DNA of 64,000 bases from Macrocystis pyrifera (Eukaryota > Sar > Phaeophyceae > Laminariales > Laminariaceae): NCBI GenBank assembly GCA_031763025.1, contig JASSKH010000026.1:5392429-5456428 (forward strand), in the 5' to 3' direction. How positions within the stretch are numbered: position 1 is the first letter of the stretch; each line of letters opens with the position of its first letter. Below, one piece after another: positions 50,629 to 59,359 of this stretch. The notes under the pieces are model-generated. The model was not told the DNA's origin, searched no databases, and worked only from the letters and a program-made list of their open reading frames with translations. A program made the translations under genes and the position numbers.

Positions 50629-53505
50629 AATGTTAGCCGTCTTACCTGTTTTCAGGGGGATCTCGTCACCGTCGTCACCTTGCTACCCTAACGCCGATGG
50701 TGGTAGCATCCTGATCCCTTCAAACAACTGCACGCATGCAATAATGCAACCCGCGGCTTGGGGACAACCTACTTGGAATTTTGAGTTGGGCGTATGCTGG
50801 CGATGCTGTTCCTTTTTATTACGGGGGTCCATAGTTAACGGGACCAAATTTTGTTGGTAAAAGTAGGTAAATATATAGGTTTTTTATGTATACCACAGGT
50901 CCTATTAACTGTGGACCCCCGTAATAGCACCGCAGTCCCGTTTTAGGCACAAAATACTTGTAATTAGAGGGTTTTGTCCCCGTAGCGAGACTGCAGTTTT
51001 GAAAGGGGTTGTTATTATCAGGGTTAGAATGGCGCGTCACCCTTCGTGTTGCCGCGCGGTCGCCCTTTTGGGCAGGTTTTCATGGGTATGGGAGAGCCCC
51101 TGGCCAACTACAAGAACGTGATGGAAGCGGTGAGGCGGATCAACACCGAGCTCGGGATCGGGGCGCGGCACATCACGATCAGCACGGTGGGGCTGGTCCC
51201 CCGCATCCTCCGCCTCTCTCAGGAGGACATCCAGGTGTGTGGTGTTGGACACCGACTGAGAATCGAGTCCGACACGATATCGATAAACGAATAGCTACGC
51301 TACACTACACTAGTCGATACGATAGCGATACTTGACAATGGAAGCTTTCGTTCAGTATCTGCGTAAAAAAATTGGGGTACCAGGGGATGGAGGGCGAAAC
51401 ATGTTCGATGTGATATGTATCGAGAGTTTGATATATCGCAACGTTTCGATGCATCGATGTATCGAATTTTTCGAAAGTTCGATATTTCGACACATCGAAA
51501 CTTTCGATACGATATCCGAAACTAAATTTATACCCGCTCGCGCCCGCCGCCCGCTCGCTGGCATGCCACCGGGTCAGCTCTGGTGCAGCACTGGTATGCT
51601 TAGTGGTACTGGTGTGGCATGTCGCCACTGGCGTGGTATGAGTGTTGTCACAGGTGTGGCACGGCGGTTATTGACACTGGTGGTGTGGTATTTGGAAGAG
51701 TGTTGGTTTTGCCACGTAGGTGCGGTACGAGTGTTCAGGGTGGGCGTTATGGTGCGGTACTATTTATATAGGGTGTTTGCGATCATTCAATTTGGTTGGG
51801 TTGTGATAACATTTGAAACCGACAAACACGAGGAGCTGGTTGGTTAAGCAGGTGAATCCGAAGGCGCTACGTAGCCGATCAGAAGCTACTCCGTTTGCTA
51901 ACCAACGCACGGAGGTACGCAAGCCAAGACCACTTGGGGTTAAAAACGCCATTTTGGTCGCTTTCCCACAGCAATGGATTTTTCGTGGGTTGGGATTGCT
52001 ATGTTTTAGGGAACAGACTACAAAAACCCCAGCCCATTCTTTTTTCTTCGCGACGTACACTGTTAATGGTTTTGTCATTGGTGTTGCACGGGTTTTAGTC
52101 ACTATATATTGCGGGGGACCATATTAAATAGGACCTACGGTACACACAAAACCTATATATTTGGCTATTTTTACAAACAATAGTTGGTCCTATTTACTAT
52201 GGTCCCCCGTAATAGTAGTATTGTACGATTACTGCGGTCACTGGTGTGGTATTATGAGAGTATTGGTACTGGTCCCCATGGTACGGTACGGGTTTTAGCA
52301 TTGTTTCTATGGTTTGGCACTGTTAATGTCACGGGGGACCATAGTAAATAGGACCAAATAATGTTAGAATAAACGGGGAAATATGTAGGTTTTTGTGTGT
52401 ACCGTAGGTCCTATTTACTATGGTCCCCCGTAATAGTATTGTTGCTGGTGTGGTACGCATACTCTCAGTTGGTGTGGTACGGCTGTCTCCACTGGAGTGG
52501 TATTTCAAGAGTACAGTACTGGTTTCGGCATTTGGTGAGACACGAGTGTTGGACTTTGTCTCTTCTGATGTGGTACCAATAGTTGTATTGTTTTTTTCGT
52601 GTGGTACGCGTGTTGTCACTCGTGCGGTACGGGTATTTGTCACAATTTACCGGGGAACCATGGTAAACAGGACCAAATATTGTTAGTAAAAATAGTTCAA
52701 TATATAGGTTTTTGTGTGTACCGTAGGTCCTATTTGCTATGGTCCCCCGTAATAGTCACTCTGGTGCATGGTGGTGTCAGTATTGTCGCTGATGGGGTTA
52801 TGCACGAGCATTGTTATTGTCACCATCGTGTGGTCCGAATGTTGGCATTGCCATCATGGTGAGGTGCGGAGTATTGGTTTTTTATAATAGTGTGGCGTAT
52901 ACAAGCATGCCACCGGTGTGACACTCCCACGAACACCTCATTGGACGCGTCCTGCGGCCTGGCGGCGAGGAACATACCCTGGGGCGTGGAGATCGTGGTT
53001 GCCTCTCGTTGCCTCTGGACAACCTTCTCGGCGTTCGGTCTCACGAGAAGCTGCTGGTTGTCGCCACCCACGACCTAGAGTTTGCGTGCGCGCGAGAGCA
53101 ATCATGAATCTGTGCTATATATTGTGTCATGGCCGGCGTCCGCCGCAGCTCCTTTCAAAGTCACCACACAAGCATTTCGGACGAAGGCAATGCTCCAACT
53201 TTCGAACCGCCGCCGCCGCCGCCGCCGCCGCCGTCCACGTCGTCGTTTAATTTCCCCTTTTAAATGCTGCCGATCTCCGGTTTTCCTCCGTGCCCGCCCT
53301 GGTTACTGCTTGCCTCCCAGGTGAAGCTTGCCGTTAGTCTTCACGCCGCCAACGACCGCGAGCGTAGCGCGCTTCTCCCGGTGAACCGGCGGTTCCCGTT
53401 GTCGGAGCTGATGGATGCGTGCCGCGAGTACGTCGACGCGTCGGGGAGGCGAATGACGTTCGAGTGGGCTCTCATTCAGGGGGAGAACGACAGCGCTGAG
53501 GTATG

Positions 53506-53540
<35 letters not shown>

Positions 53541-53951
53541 TTTTTGTGTGTAATGCGCGCGGCTATAACAGTAGCTCATCGGCTGCAGCAACAGTAGCCC
53601 AGCAGCAGCAGCAGCAGCGCCCTGCGTCCCACCCCTACGGTGCGGTGCGTCGCCGTTGTCAGTCATTTCTTATGTAACCGTTGTTATGCAAGCCGTTCTT
53701 ATCGCAGTCGTTGTTGTGTGGCTATCACAGTACCCCCTCGACCATGACCCCAAATTTGGAAAAGTTATGGACATTCGGTTTGCACGCGTCGCCGGTAAAA
53801 GTATTCTCGGGGGGGGGGTGGGGGGATGAAAATGCGAAGAGCGAAGTGCATCATGTCTCGTGTCCCCACACGCGTACACATGTTCCTCTCCGCTCTCTCG
53901 CGTTGCTTCCTGGGCGCCGTGGTCTGGCCGGCACCGCCGCCGGCGCCGCCG

Positions 53952-53984
<33 letters not shown>

Positions 53985-54362
53985 ATCCCACCTCACCTCA
54001 ACTCACCCCCCCACCGGCCCCCCATCCCACCCAACCCCATCCCACCCAACCACATCCCACCCCACCCCACCCCCCCCCGCCCACCTCACCCCACCCCAAT
54101 CTCGCACCCCCCCCCACCTCCCCACGGTGTCTGGTCCCGGCATGGTGTGGCGCGGCGCGACCAGATCGCTTCGGAGCTAGGTCGGCTTCTGCGGCCGCTG
54201 AAAGGCATGTGCCACGTGAACATCATTCCACTCAACCCGACCGCTGGATACAAAGGCGGCCCGTCCATGGCGGACGCGGTGAACCAGTTCGTGGAAGTGC
54301 TGGCGAGAAACGGCGTTCCGGCAACCCCACGGTGCGTTGACCCTGAGTTGGACATCCGCCCG

Positions 54363-54404
<42 letters not shown>

Positions 54405-56708
54405 TGCTCATTCGACTCTGTTATCCATATGCACGAAAGTACACACAAGGAGCCGGAATCCGCCTCACGAGCGGTTCTTAGTAGGAGGCAGCTCACCCTG
54501 TTCATGCGACTCGCCGAACACCTCACTGCGCTCCGTGCTTGGTGCGAGCAATGTCTGACTGGTCGGTGAAAAACCGACGTACTCCGTCCCGGCATTGTAG
54601 GGATGCGAGGGTCTATGGTCATACGACTACGTCCATACATGGTATCGAGTACATCCCCCCCCCGCCATGGTCATACGACTACGGCCACCCCCCCTATATA
54701 TTATATAGGTTGGGTTGGCGTCGGTTGTCATCGACACTATAAGGCATGCCGCTCACTACGTGAGCTAGAACCTGGGTACCGTTTTTTTTTTTTTTGCGGT
54801 CGTCACAGCTGGCGATGGAGTTAGAGACCAATTTTGCGGGGTGGAGAACCTCTACTCCGCTCAAGGGGAATTATCGTGTAACGTAATGTTTATGGTGAGA
54901 CACCCACGAGGCAGTTACATACAAACCTATTGTTGTCTGTGGAAGTGGCCACACCGGAAAATAAATAAACTCATTGACGCTGTTGTACACATACATGTCC
55001 GCCTCACAAGCGGCTCTTATGAGGATGCAGCCCACCCTCCATGCGACTCGCTCAACATCTCACGGCGCTTCGCGCTTGTTGCAAGCAACGTCTGCTTGGT
55101 CGATGAATACCGGACGTGCCTCGTCCCGGCGTTGTAGGGATGCATGGATCTATGGTCATACGACTACGGCTGTGCATGATATCTCGAATACACCCGCCCG
55201 CCCGCCCCAGCCCCCCCCAACCGCCATGATTTAGAGGGCTGTACACGACTTGCCTCATCTTCGGCAAAATGGTTAAAATATTCTTGACTTTAAACGCTTG
55301 ACTTTATAACCCTAACCCTATCCCTTTTTACTGCTGCACTCTACAGAAATAATTATTTACGTCTACTTCAAAATGATTTGTCCCCAAAATGGGAGCGCAA
55401 GTGCACAGTCCCAGAGGAGTTATGGCCCTTTGAGCGCTGCAGTCCCGTTTTGGGGACAAAACCACTCAAATTCTAGGTAATTTTCCCCCAAATGGGAGTA
55501 CAGCAGTCCTAGAGGGGTTGAGCCCGACCGCCAGGGAACAAAGATGTACCAGGGTACATGCCAGGTATTGCAGAGTTATTAAAAGCATGAATTGGCAACA
55601 CCCTTTTTGTCAGAGCCGGTCGAAGTCGTGATTTTGCTCGTGATTCAATATGGTGCGATTCGAGCGTGTGCCGTTACAAATAGGGTGGAGAGGGTGGACG
55701 TGAACTTAGAGCACGAGAGGGTGGACGTGAACTTAGAGCACGATCCCCGTCGTCGTCGTCGTTTTTTTTTTTTTTTGTGTCACCCCCCTCCCCCCCCCCC
55801 CCCCCCCCCCCGCCCCCCCCCCCCGCCTCCCCGACACGCTCATATTTGCATCGTGTGAAAATCCCTTCATTACTGCATCCATGCTTCTGGGGAACAAACT
55901 AGCCTACTCAGAATCAGAGTTGGGTGGTTTCTGCGGTGCGGAACGGGTTACTAAGTACCTGGTACAATATATGGAAGTGAAAGTGAAGCGGTGTCGTTTC
56001 CTCCGCGCACAGCGATACCAACCCTCCTCTCAGCAGAAATCGGAGTTACTGGCGCAGGCCAGTTTTTTTTTGTTTTGAGAGAGGATGCGCACCTCGAGCA
56101 GATAGATCATCGATTCCCACTTTGATCATCTAAATCTTTCAGTGCAGATCTAGTCCTGATCTGTATGATATATTAACAGCTCATGTTGCCGGGTGGCAGC
56201 GGTGTTTAACCTGCATGATGTAGGACGTGTTTCCTGGGTTGGATCTGTACTATGCGTATCCTGCACTGCACAGCATCTCGTAACGGTAGGTTAGGATCTA
56301 GATGGTCTATCTGATCTACAGATAGATCGTGATCTATCTGTAGATGATATATCTGTCCGACGTGTGAAAGGATATGTTGCACACTTTTACTTGTTTGTGT
56401 ATTAACCGCTCCCGAAATTCTTACTTCCACGGAAATGTAAGGGTAAGGCTGAGTGTCTTTTTGGGGCTCTTTCTGATGAGGGTACCGGTAAGTGTACGTA
56501 TTGTATGTATCCCGTATTCTGTAAGTTGACGTTATCTCCTGGACCCGTTCGCTTTGCGCCTCTTTTTTTCCGCCTGCCGCGGCCCAAACGTGGGACTTTT
56601 TTTTTTTTTTTTTTTCCCAGGATACGGAGAGGCATCGACATCGATGCCGGCTGTGGCCAGCTCACGGTCAAGGTTGCGCAGGACGACGTGCTCGGGAAGG
56701 GGATCTGA
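42435..56708 (+). CDS. rlmN: RlmN-type radical-SAM rRNA/tRNA adenine C2-methyltransferase, organelle-targeted, 9 exons (gene-level entry)
   Basis: Spliced gene: exons 42435-43031, 45572-45652, 46627-46737, 48514-48684, 50054-50152, 51076-51234, 53321-53500, 54165-54331 and 56621-56708. They sum to 1,653 nt, which gives 550 residues plus TGA. All introns are GT-AG; the first seven are phase 0 and the last is phase 2. Order of domains: Arg/Ser-rich presequence (about 1-130), acidic linker, N-terminal helical accessory domain (about 200-263), radical-SAM core with CX3CX2C at C309/C313/C316, GMGEP (357-361), SLHA (412-415), and a C-terminal DIDAGCGQL segment. In characterised RlmN a Cys in the SSQ segment (here C302) and the C-terminal Cys (here C533) are the catalytic pair, so all key residues are present. 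The family methylates C2 of adenine in 23S rRNA and in some tRNAs. The presequence suggests mitochondrion or plastid (inference). It is divergent with the minus-strand EF-hand gene. Confidence 0.93.
43032..45571 (+). other. rlmN intron 1
   Basis: 2.54 kb. Contains telomere-like CCCTAA words at 44,430, a short repeat shared with 1-480 (CCAATCAGAGCAAC, GGTAAGCTCT), a family C copy and the best family B palindrome. A weak minus-strand coding-like stretch lies at about 43,700-43,860. No exon supported. Confidence 0.7.
45265..45350. repeat. Family B palindromic repeat, best-preserved copy
   Basis: Both arms present: GACTGCAGTCCCGCTTTGG and its inverse around a short AT-rich loop, ends CCCTTTGAGG and GAAGGG. 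Confidence 0.8.
45572..45652 (+). CDS. rlmN: rlmN exon 2: start of accessory domain
   Basis: The exon has 27 codons, residues 200-226, phase 0 on both sides (CATAG|GTTAAC, CAG|GTGAGA). It encodes [19 protein letters not shown] and the EPKYRAKQ box typical of the RlmN N-terminal accessory domain. Confidence 0.92.
45850..46130 (+). repeat. Tandem repeat, about 88-bp unit (rlmN intron 2)
   Basis: Four units of CATACTCGGGTAGGTACC ... GGGTACCAAACCTGG. A single unit recurs at 48,167-48,240 in intron 3. Confidence 0.75.
46627..46737 (+). CDS. rlmN: rlmN exon 3: accessory domain helices
   Basis: The exon has 37 codons, residues 227-263, phase 0 (GACAG|GTACTG, GAG|GTATGT). [10 protein letters not shown] continues the RAKQVL-W motif of the family; the rest is amphipathic helix. 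Confidence 0.92.
47266..47370. mobile_element. Family A MITE copy 11 (rlmN intron 3)
   Basis: TTACGGGGGGCC to CCCCCATAA. Confidence 0.87.
47398..47504. mobile_element. Family A MITE copy 12 (rlmN intron 3)
   Basis: TTACGGGGGTCC to CCCCCGTAA, 27 bp from copy 11. Confidence 0.9.
48053..48157. mobile_element. Family A MITE copy 13 (rlmN intron 3)
   Basis: TTACGGGGGACC to CCCCCGTAA with TA flanks. Confidence 0.9.
48514..48684 (+). CDS. rlmN: rlmN exon 4: radical-SAM cluster-binding exon
   Basis: The exon has 57 codons, residues 264-320, phase 0. It contains the [4Fe-4S]-binding CAMGCVFC motif (CX3CX2C; C309, C313, C316) and, seven residues upstream, TACISSQ, whose C302 matches the second catalytic Cys of RlmN. 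The acceptor directly follows a (CGCT)n/(CG)n run. The donor is CAG|GTAACC. Confidence 0.96.
48975..49140 (+). repeat. Tandem repeat, about 55-bp unit with GATTGGTCGG (rlmN intron 4)
   Basis: Three units starting at 48986, 49043 and 49096; each holds an inverted CCAAT (ATTGG) and GCGCCGGTGACAGTCC-like word. Confidence 0.75.
50054..50152 (+). CDS. rlmN: rlmN exon 5
   Basis: The exon has 33 codons, residues 321-353, phase 0 (GAGCAG|ATGGGG, GTG|GTGAGA). [15 protein letters not shown] follows the CATGQ of exon 4 exactly as in the family. A C25 run lies 43 bp upstream of the acceptor. Confidence 0.94.
50819..50924. mobile_element. Family A MITE copy 14 (rlmN intron 5)
   Basis: TTACGGGGGTCC to CCCCCGTAA, directly followed by a family B palindrome. 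Confidence 0.9.
50930..51012. repeat. Family B repeat (rlmN intron 5)
   Basis: Arms CGCAGTCCCGTTTTAGG and its inverse GAGACTGCAG; adjacent to MITE copy 14. Confidence 0.7.
51076..51234 (+). CDS. rlmN: rlmN exon 6: GMGEP SAM-binding exon
   Basis: The exon has 53 codons, residues 354-406, phase 0 (GGCAG|GTTTTC, CAG|GTGTGT). It carries [12 protein letters not shown], the SAM-binding motif, and the [12 protein letters not shown] segment conserved in RlmN/Cfr. Confidence 0.96.
52109..52212. mobile_element. Family A MITE copy 15 (rlmN intron 6)
   Basis: TTGCGGGGGACC to CCCCCGTAA. First of three copies inside a degenerate GT-rich minisatellite. Confidence 0.9.
52329..52433. mobile_element. Family A MITE copy 16 (rlmN intron 6)
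   Basis: TCACGGGGGACC to CCCCCGTAA. Confidence 0.9.
52647..52752. mobile_element. Family A MITE copy 17 (rlmN intron 6)
   Basis: TTACCGGGGAACC to CCCCCGTAA. Confidence 0.88.
52937..53074 (-). CDS. Candidate antisense exon inside rlmN intron 6
   Basis: 46 codons without a stop on the minus strand, bounded by CTCTAG| and GAG|GTGTTC, phase 0 at both ends and GC-rich against AT-richer flanks. The product begins [20 protein letters not shown] and continues with [15 protein letters not shown]. It is hydrophilic and non-repetitive, unlike noise frames here. No domain recognised and no partner exon found. It could be an exon of an overlapping antisense gene or a decayed gene fragment. Confidence 0.35.
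53321..53500 (+). CDS. rlmN: rlmN exon 7: SLHA exon
   Basis: The exon has 60 codons, residues 407-466, phase 0. It contains [10 protein letters not shown] and [12 protein letters not shown], which correspond to the SAM-contacting SLHA box and the (Y)xLIxGxNDS box. The donor GAG|GTATGC leads into a (GT)n run at once. Confidence 0.95.
53957..53984. repeat. Poly(C) C28 followed by CCCCA-rich DNA (rlmN intron 7)
   Basis: About 180 bp upstream of the exon 8 acceptor; a long pyrimidine-rich stretch on the sense strand. Confidence 0.9.
54165..54331 (+). CDS. rlmN: rlmN exon 8
   Basis: The exon is 167 nt, phase 0 to phase 2 (GACCAG|ATCGCT, CACG|GTGCGT). It encodes [14 protein letters not shown], equivalent to the family's NLIPxNP motif. 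A C39 run starts 31 bp after the donor. Confidence 0.93.
54363..54401. repeat. Poly(C) C39 (rlmN intron 8)
   Basis: Between the exon 8 donor and a family D fragment. Confidence 0.9.
54402..54653 (+). mobile_element. Family D fragment preceded by C39 (rlmN intron 8)
   Basis: 3' half of the element, abutting a C39 run on its left and a short C-run on its right. Confidence 0.78.
54708..55192 (+). mobile_element. Family D element, full-length copy 3 (rlmN intron 8)
   Basis: Begins after TATATATTATATA, ends CTCGAATACACCCGCCC. Follows a 3' fragment of another copy at 54,402-54,653. Confidence 0.8.
55370..55525. repeat. Family B repeat, two overlapping copies (rlmN intron 8)
   Basis: Four arms of the TTTGTCCCCAAAA type alternate in both orientations, as if two palindromes lie end to end. 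Confidence 0.7.
56621..56708 (+). CDS. rlmN: rlmN exon 9: C-terminus with catalytic Cys
   Basis: The acceptor CCCAG|GATACG sits behind a T-rich run. The first base completes a split Arg codon; then [13 protein letters not shown] supplies the methyl-carrying Cys (C533). The TGA stop is at 56706-56708. This is the only phase-2 junction in the gene. Confidence 0.93.
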
Positions 56709-59164
56709 TGCCATGATGATGACCTACCTGTTAATGGCATGTCGCTCGGGCGGCAACTTGACAAAAAAAAATGTTTTTAGGTCACTTTTTGGGTACCAAT
56801 AATATTAAAAAACACAACAGTAGTACAGCAGTTCGGCGTGAGTCGACAATCGAAGGGAACAGCGTTCACCCCAAGCGCGATATAAAGCGGGAGGCGTATC
56901 CGCAGCGGGGATGAGGGGGGGGGGGGGGGCTGCTTTGAGACGCCGGGTGTGAGTGTCTACGGAAGGAGGATAAGCACCATAGAGCTAAGGGCTAACGTGA
57001 TGAACACAACACATTAACCGTCGACGTAGAGTTTACTACAGTAGTATACAGAGTACTTGTGGAATAGCTGGAGGATTTTCGGCCTGTTTCGGCCTCGAGA
57101 ACAGCTCCGCCCTAATAGGCATGGTGAATGATCACATAGCCAATAGGAGGTAACCCCCCGAAAATTACTGCAACAGTCCCAGGTCAAAACAGGAAAAAAA
57201 CACGGGGGGACGATTGTCCACGATTAGATATCCCGTGTACGTACGCAGTAGGGTTTTTATTGTTTATGCCATCCGCTCGTATGGAGGCACTATGAACACT
57301 ATCTCTTATGAAGAAGAGGATACTTTGTGTCCTCGCCAGGTCGAAGCAAACGACTTTTAAGTAATAATAGCCTTGCGTCAATGATCCAAGCGTTTTCGGA
57401 GGCAGCGTTGCGTTGTGTCAGATGACCATGAAATATACGCAGCATGATGTGTGCGGTCCTTACTGCTGTAGCATGGTAGGTCCATACACAGTACTTACTG
57501 CCCGTATGTTACAATGTAAGAATTATTTTTTTGCGTTTTGCCGTGCCTATATGGGCAAGCCGTCCTGTCGTGGTGCCGGGCCTGGCGAGTGCTTCATCGT
57601 CGACCCCTCTGACCGTTACACGTGTTTATAAACAAACCAGTACTACAACAGTTATTCATACGGTAGTTGTCGTGTGTTGTCACATCCTCCGAAGCTTTGA
57701 ACGATTTACGCGCTTTTGGACGTTCAACATGCGTGTTCATGCGTGGGCACCATGTTATTGTTTGTCTCTGGATGTCACACGTCGCACATCTATCTCAGCT
57801 ATCGACTTTGTGAGAGTCGTATCTATGGAGTATGGATGTCCGGTGTTTGGGATCTATCTGGAGAAGATAGATGCATGCATGCAGTATATACGCGTGTTGA
57901 CAGCAGCAGCAGTGTCTCAACACGTGTTTAAGTGTGCAGTACGGCGGCGATTCACAGACATGATGATGAGGTAATCGCCAGTATGATGCTGTCGCGATTG
58001 ATTGCTGATCATTATGCACACTTCGGACATATCGCAGTCTATAGTACAGCAGTAGTGGTAGATGTAATATTAATATAATAGTAGATGTAATGATCTACGG
58101 CAGTGTAGATCTTGTTTTGTTCGTTGCGTTACAACTTGCTGTACGTAATGTATATTATGTTGTGAATTAACAGAGCCGCCGTGCCATACAGATCCCATCC
58201 GGGAACATGTACGAGTACCTTACGATCATGTATGCGCGCAAGAAGAAGAGCTGCTGTGTCATACGAAGATCCCACCGTGGGAAAACATGATCTTCTGGAT
58301 CTTCTTGCAGATCATTTATATATATAGCAAGATAGATCAGGAATATATTATGGGCCCGGAAGATCTACTTGTAGATCATAAAACGGGGAGGATCTATCTG
58401 ATGTGTCTAAAATGTGCGCAACCTTATAGACCTTGTCTGAGGCAGGCTACGAACCTCTCGCAGGTTGTGCAACGCACCAGCAATCCTGCTGTGCGGTGTA
58501 CAGGCAACGAACGGTGGCAGGTATCGAATATACGAGATTTGATGATACGTATGACTGCTGTGATATTTGACCACACACCTTCGTCGTACACTATCACCAC
58601 CGGCACTACCATACATATGATGACAACAACAGCAGTATGCAGAGTTAGATGTACGTTTCATCAATGGTGGACGAACATCCCGCCAGCAAGATTGTCCAGA
58701 CCTACAGCAGTACGTATATATGTCATCAATCGTCAGGCGGAATCACGCCTTGGTGGTACTCGTGTTAAATACAGGAAAAAAAGAAGTACAGCGGTAGGGC
58801 GATCTCGACAATCGACAGCGACCGAATGAATGTGCACAAACATAATCAAGCTTCTCGGATTCTGTGCCCTGTGCGCGGTACGCAAATAGTCGTGGCAGAT
58901 GGGAGCGACTACAGCACCAAGTATCAGTACATACTCATGTTGCAAGTGCGATACCTGGAGGCTGCTAACAGATATCATGCCGTTTCTCTCTTCTTCGCGC
59001 TTCATGCCGCCGTTAACATGTGCGGAGTGTAGAGCCCACCCCGTGCTTTATACGCCACATTATCACTGAACCCCCACCCTTTCGAGATTTGAGATTTGAG
59101 ATCCACCAGCCCAACCCACTCTCCGCGTAGCTCGTAGCTGGAACATCTACCTTCCTGTCAGGCG
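56709..59164. other. Intergenic region between rlmN and KIFBP
   Basis: 2.46 kb. G15 at 56,915, a family C copy at 58,175-58,400, and no supported exon. Should contain the rlmN 3' end and the KIFBP promoter. Confidence 0.6.
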
Positions 59165-59359
59165 ATGGCCACTTCTGATACAGGTCATCATGCATCAACT
59201 CTCGACCCCGAGGGTGAGGTCGCACGGGCCATGGAGATTGCGTCCGATCTCTGCCTTGTCGAGGATCCGCCTGGGGAGCCTTTCCAATCAAAGTACAAGG
59301 CCAGGGACGTGCTGATCAAGGCGAAACAAGCGCGACAGGCTGCCAGCGGATCGGCAGCG
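59165..59359 (+). CDS. KIFBP: KIFBP exon 1
   Basis: The exon has 65 codons from ATG, with donor GCG|GTGAGG. MATSDTGHHASTLDPEGEVA is followed by helices ending FQSKYKARDVLIKAKQ, like the SKYxAR box near the N-terminus of KBP proteins. I chose the first ATG in the open frame. Confidence 0.8.

Larger units (their letters stand above)
51585..52880 (+). repeat. Degenerate GT-rich minisatellite with three MITE insertions (rlmN intron 6)
   Basis: Recurring CACTGGTGTGGTATGAGTGT-like words over 1.3 kb, split by MITE copies 15-17. Confidence 0.55.
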
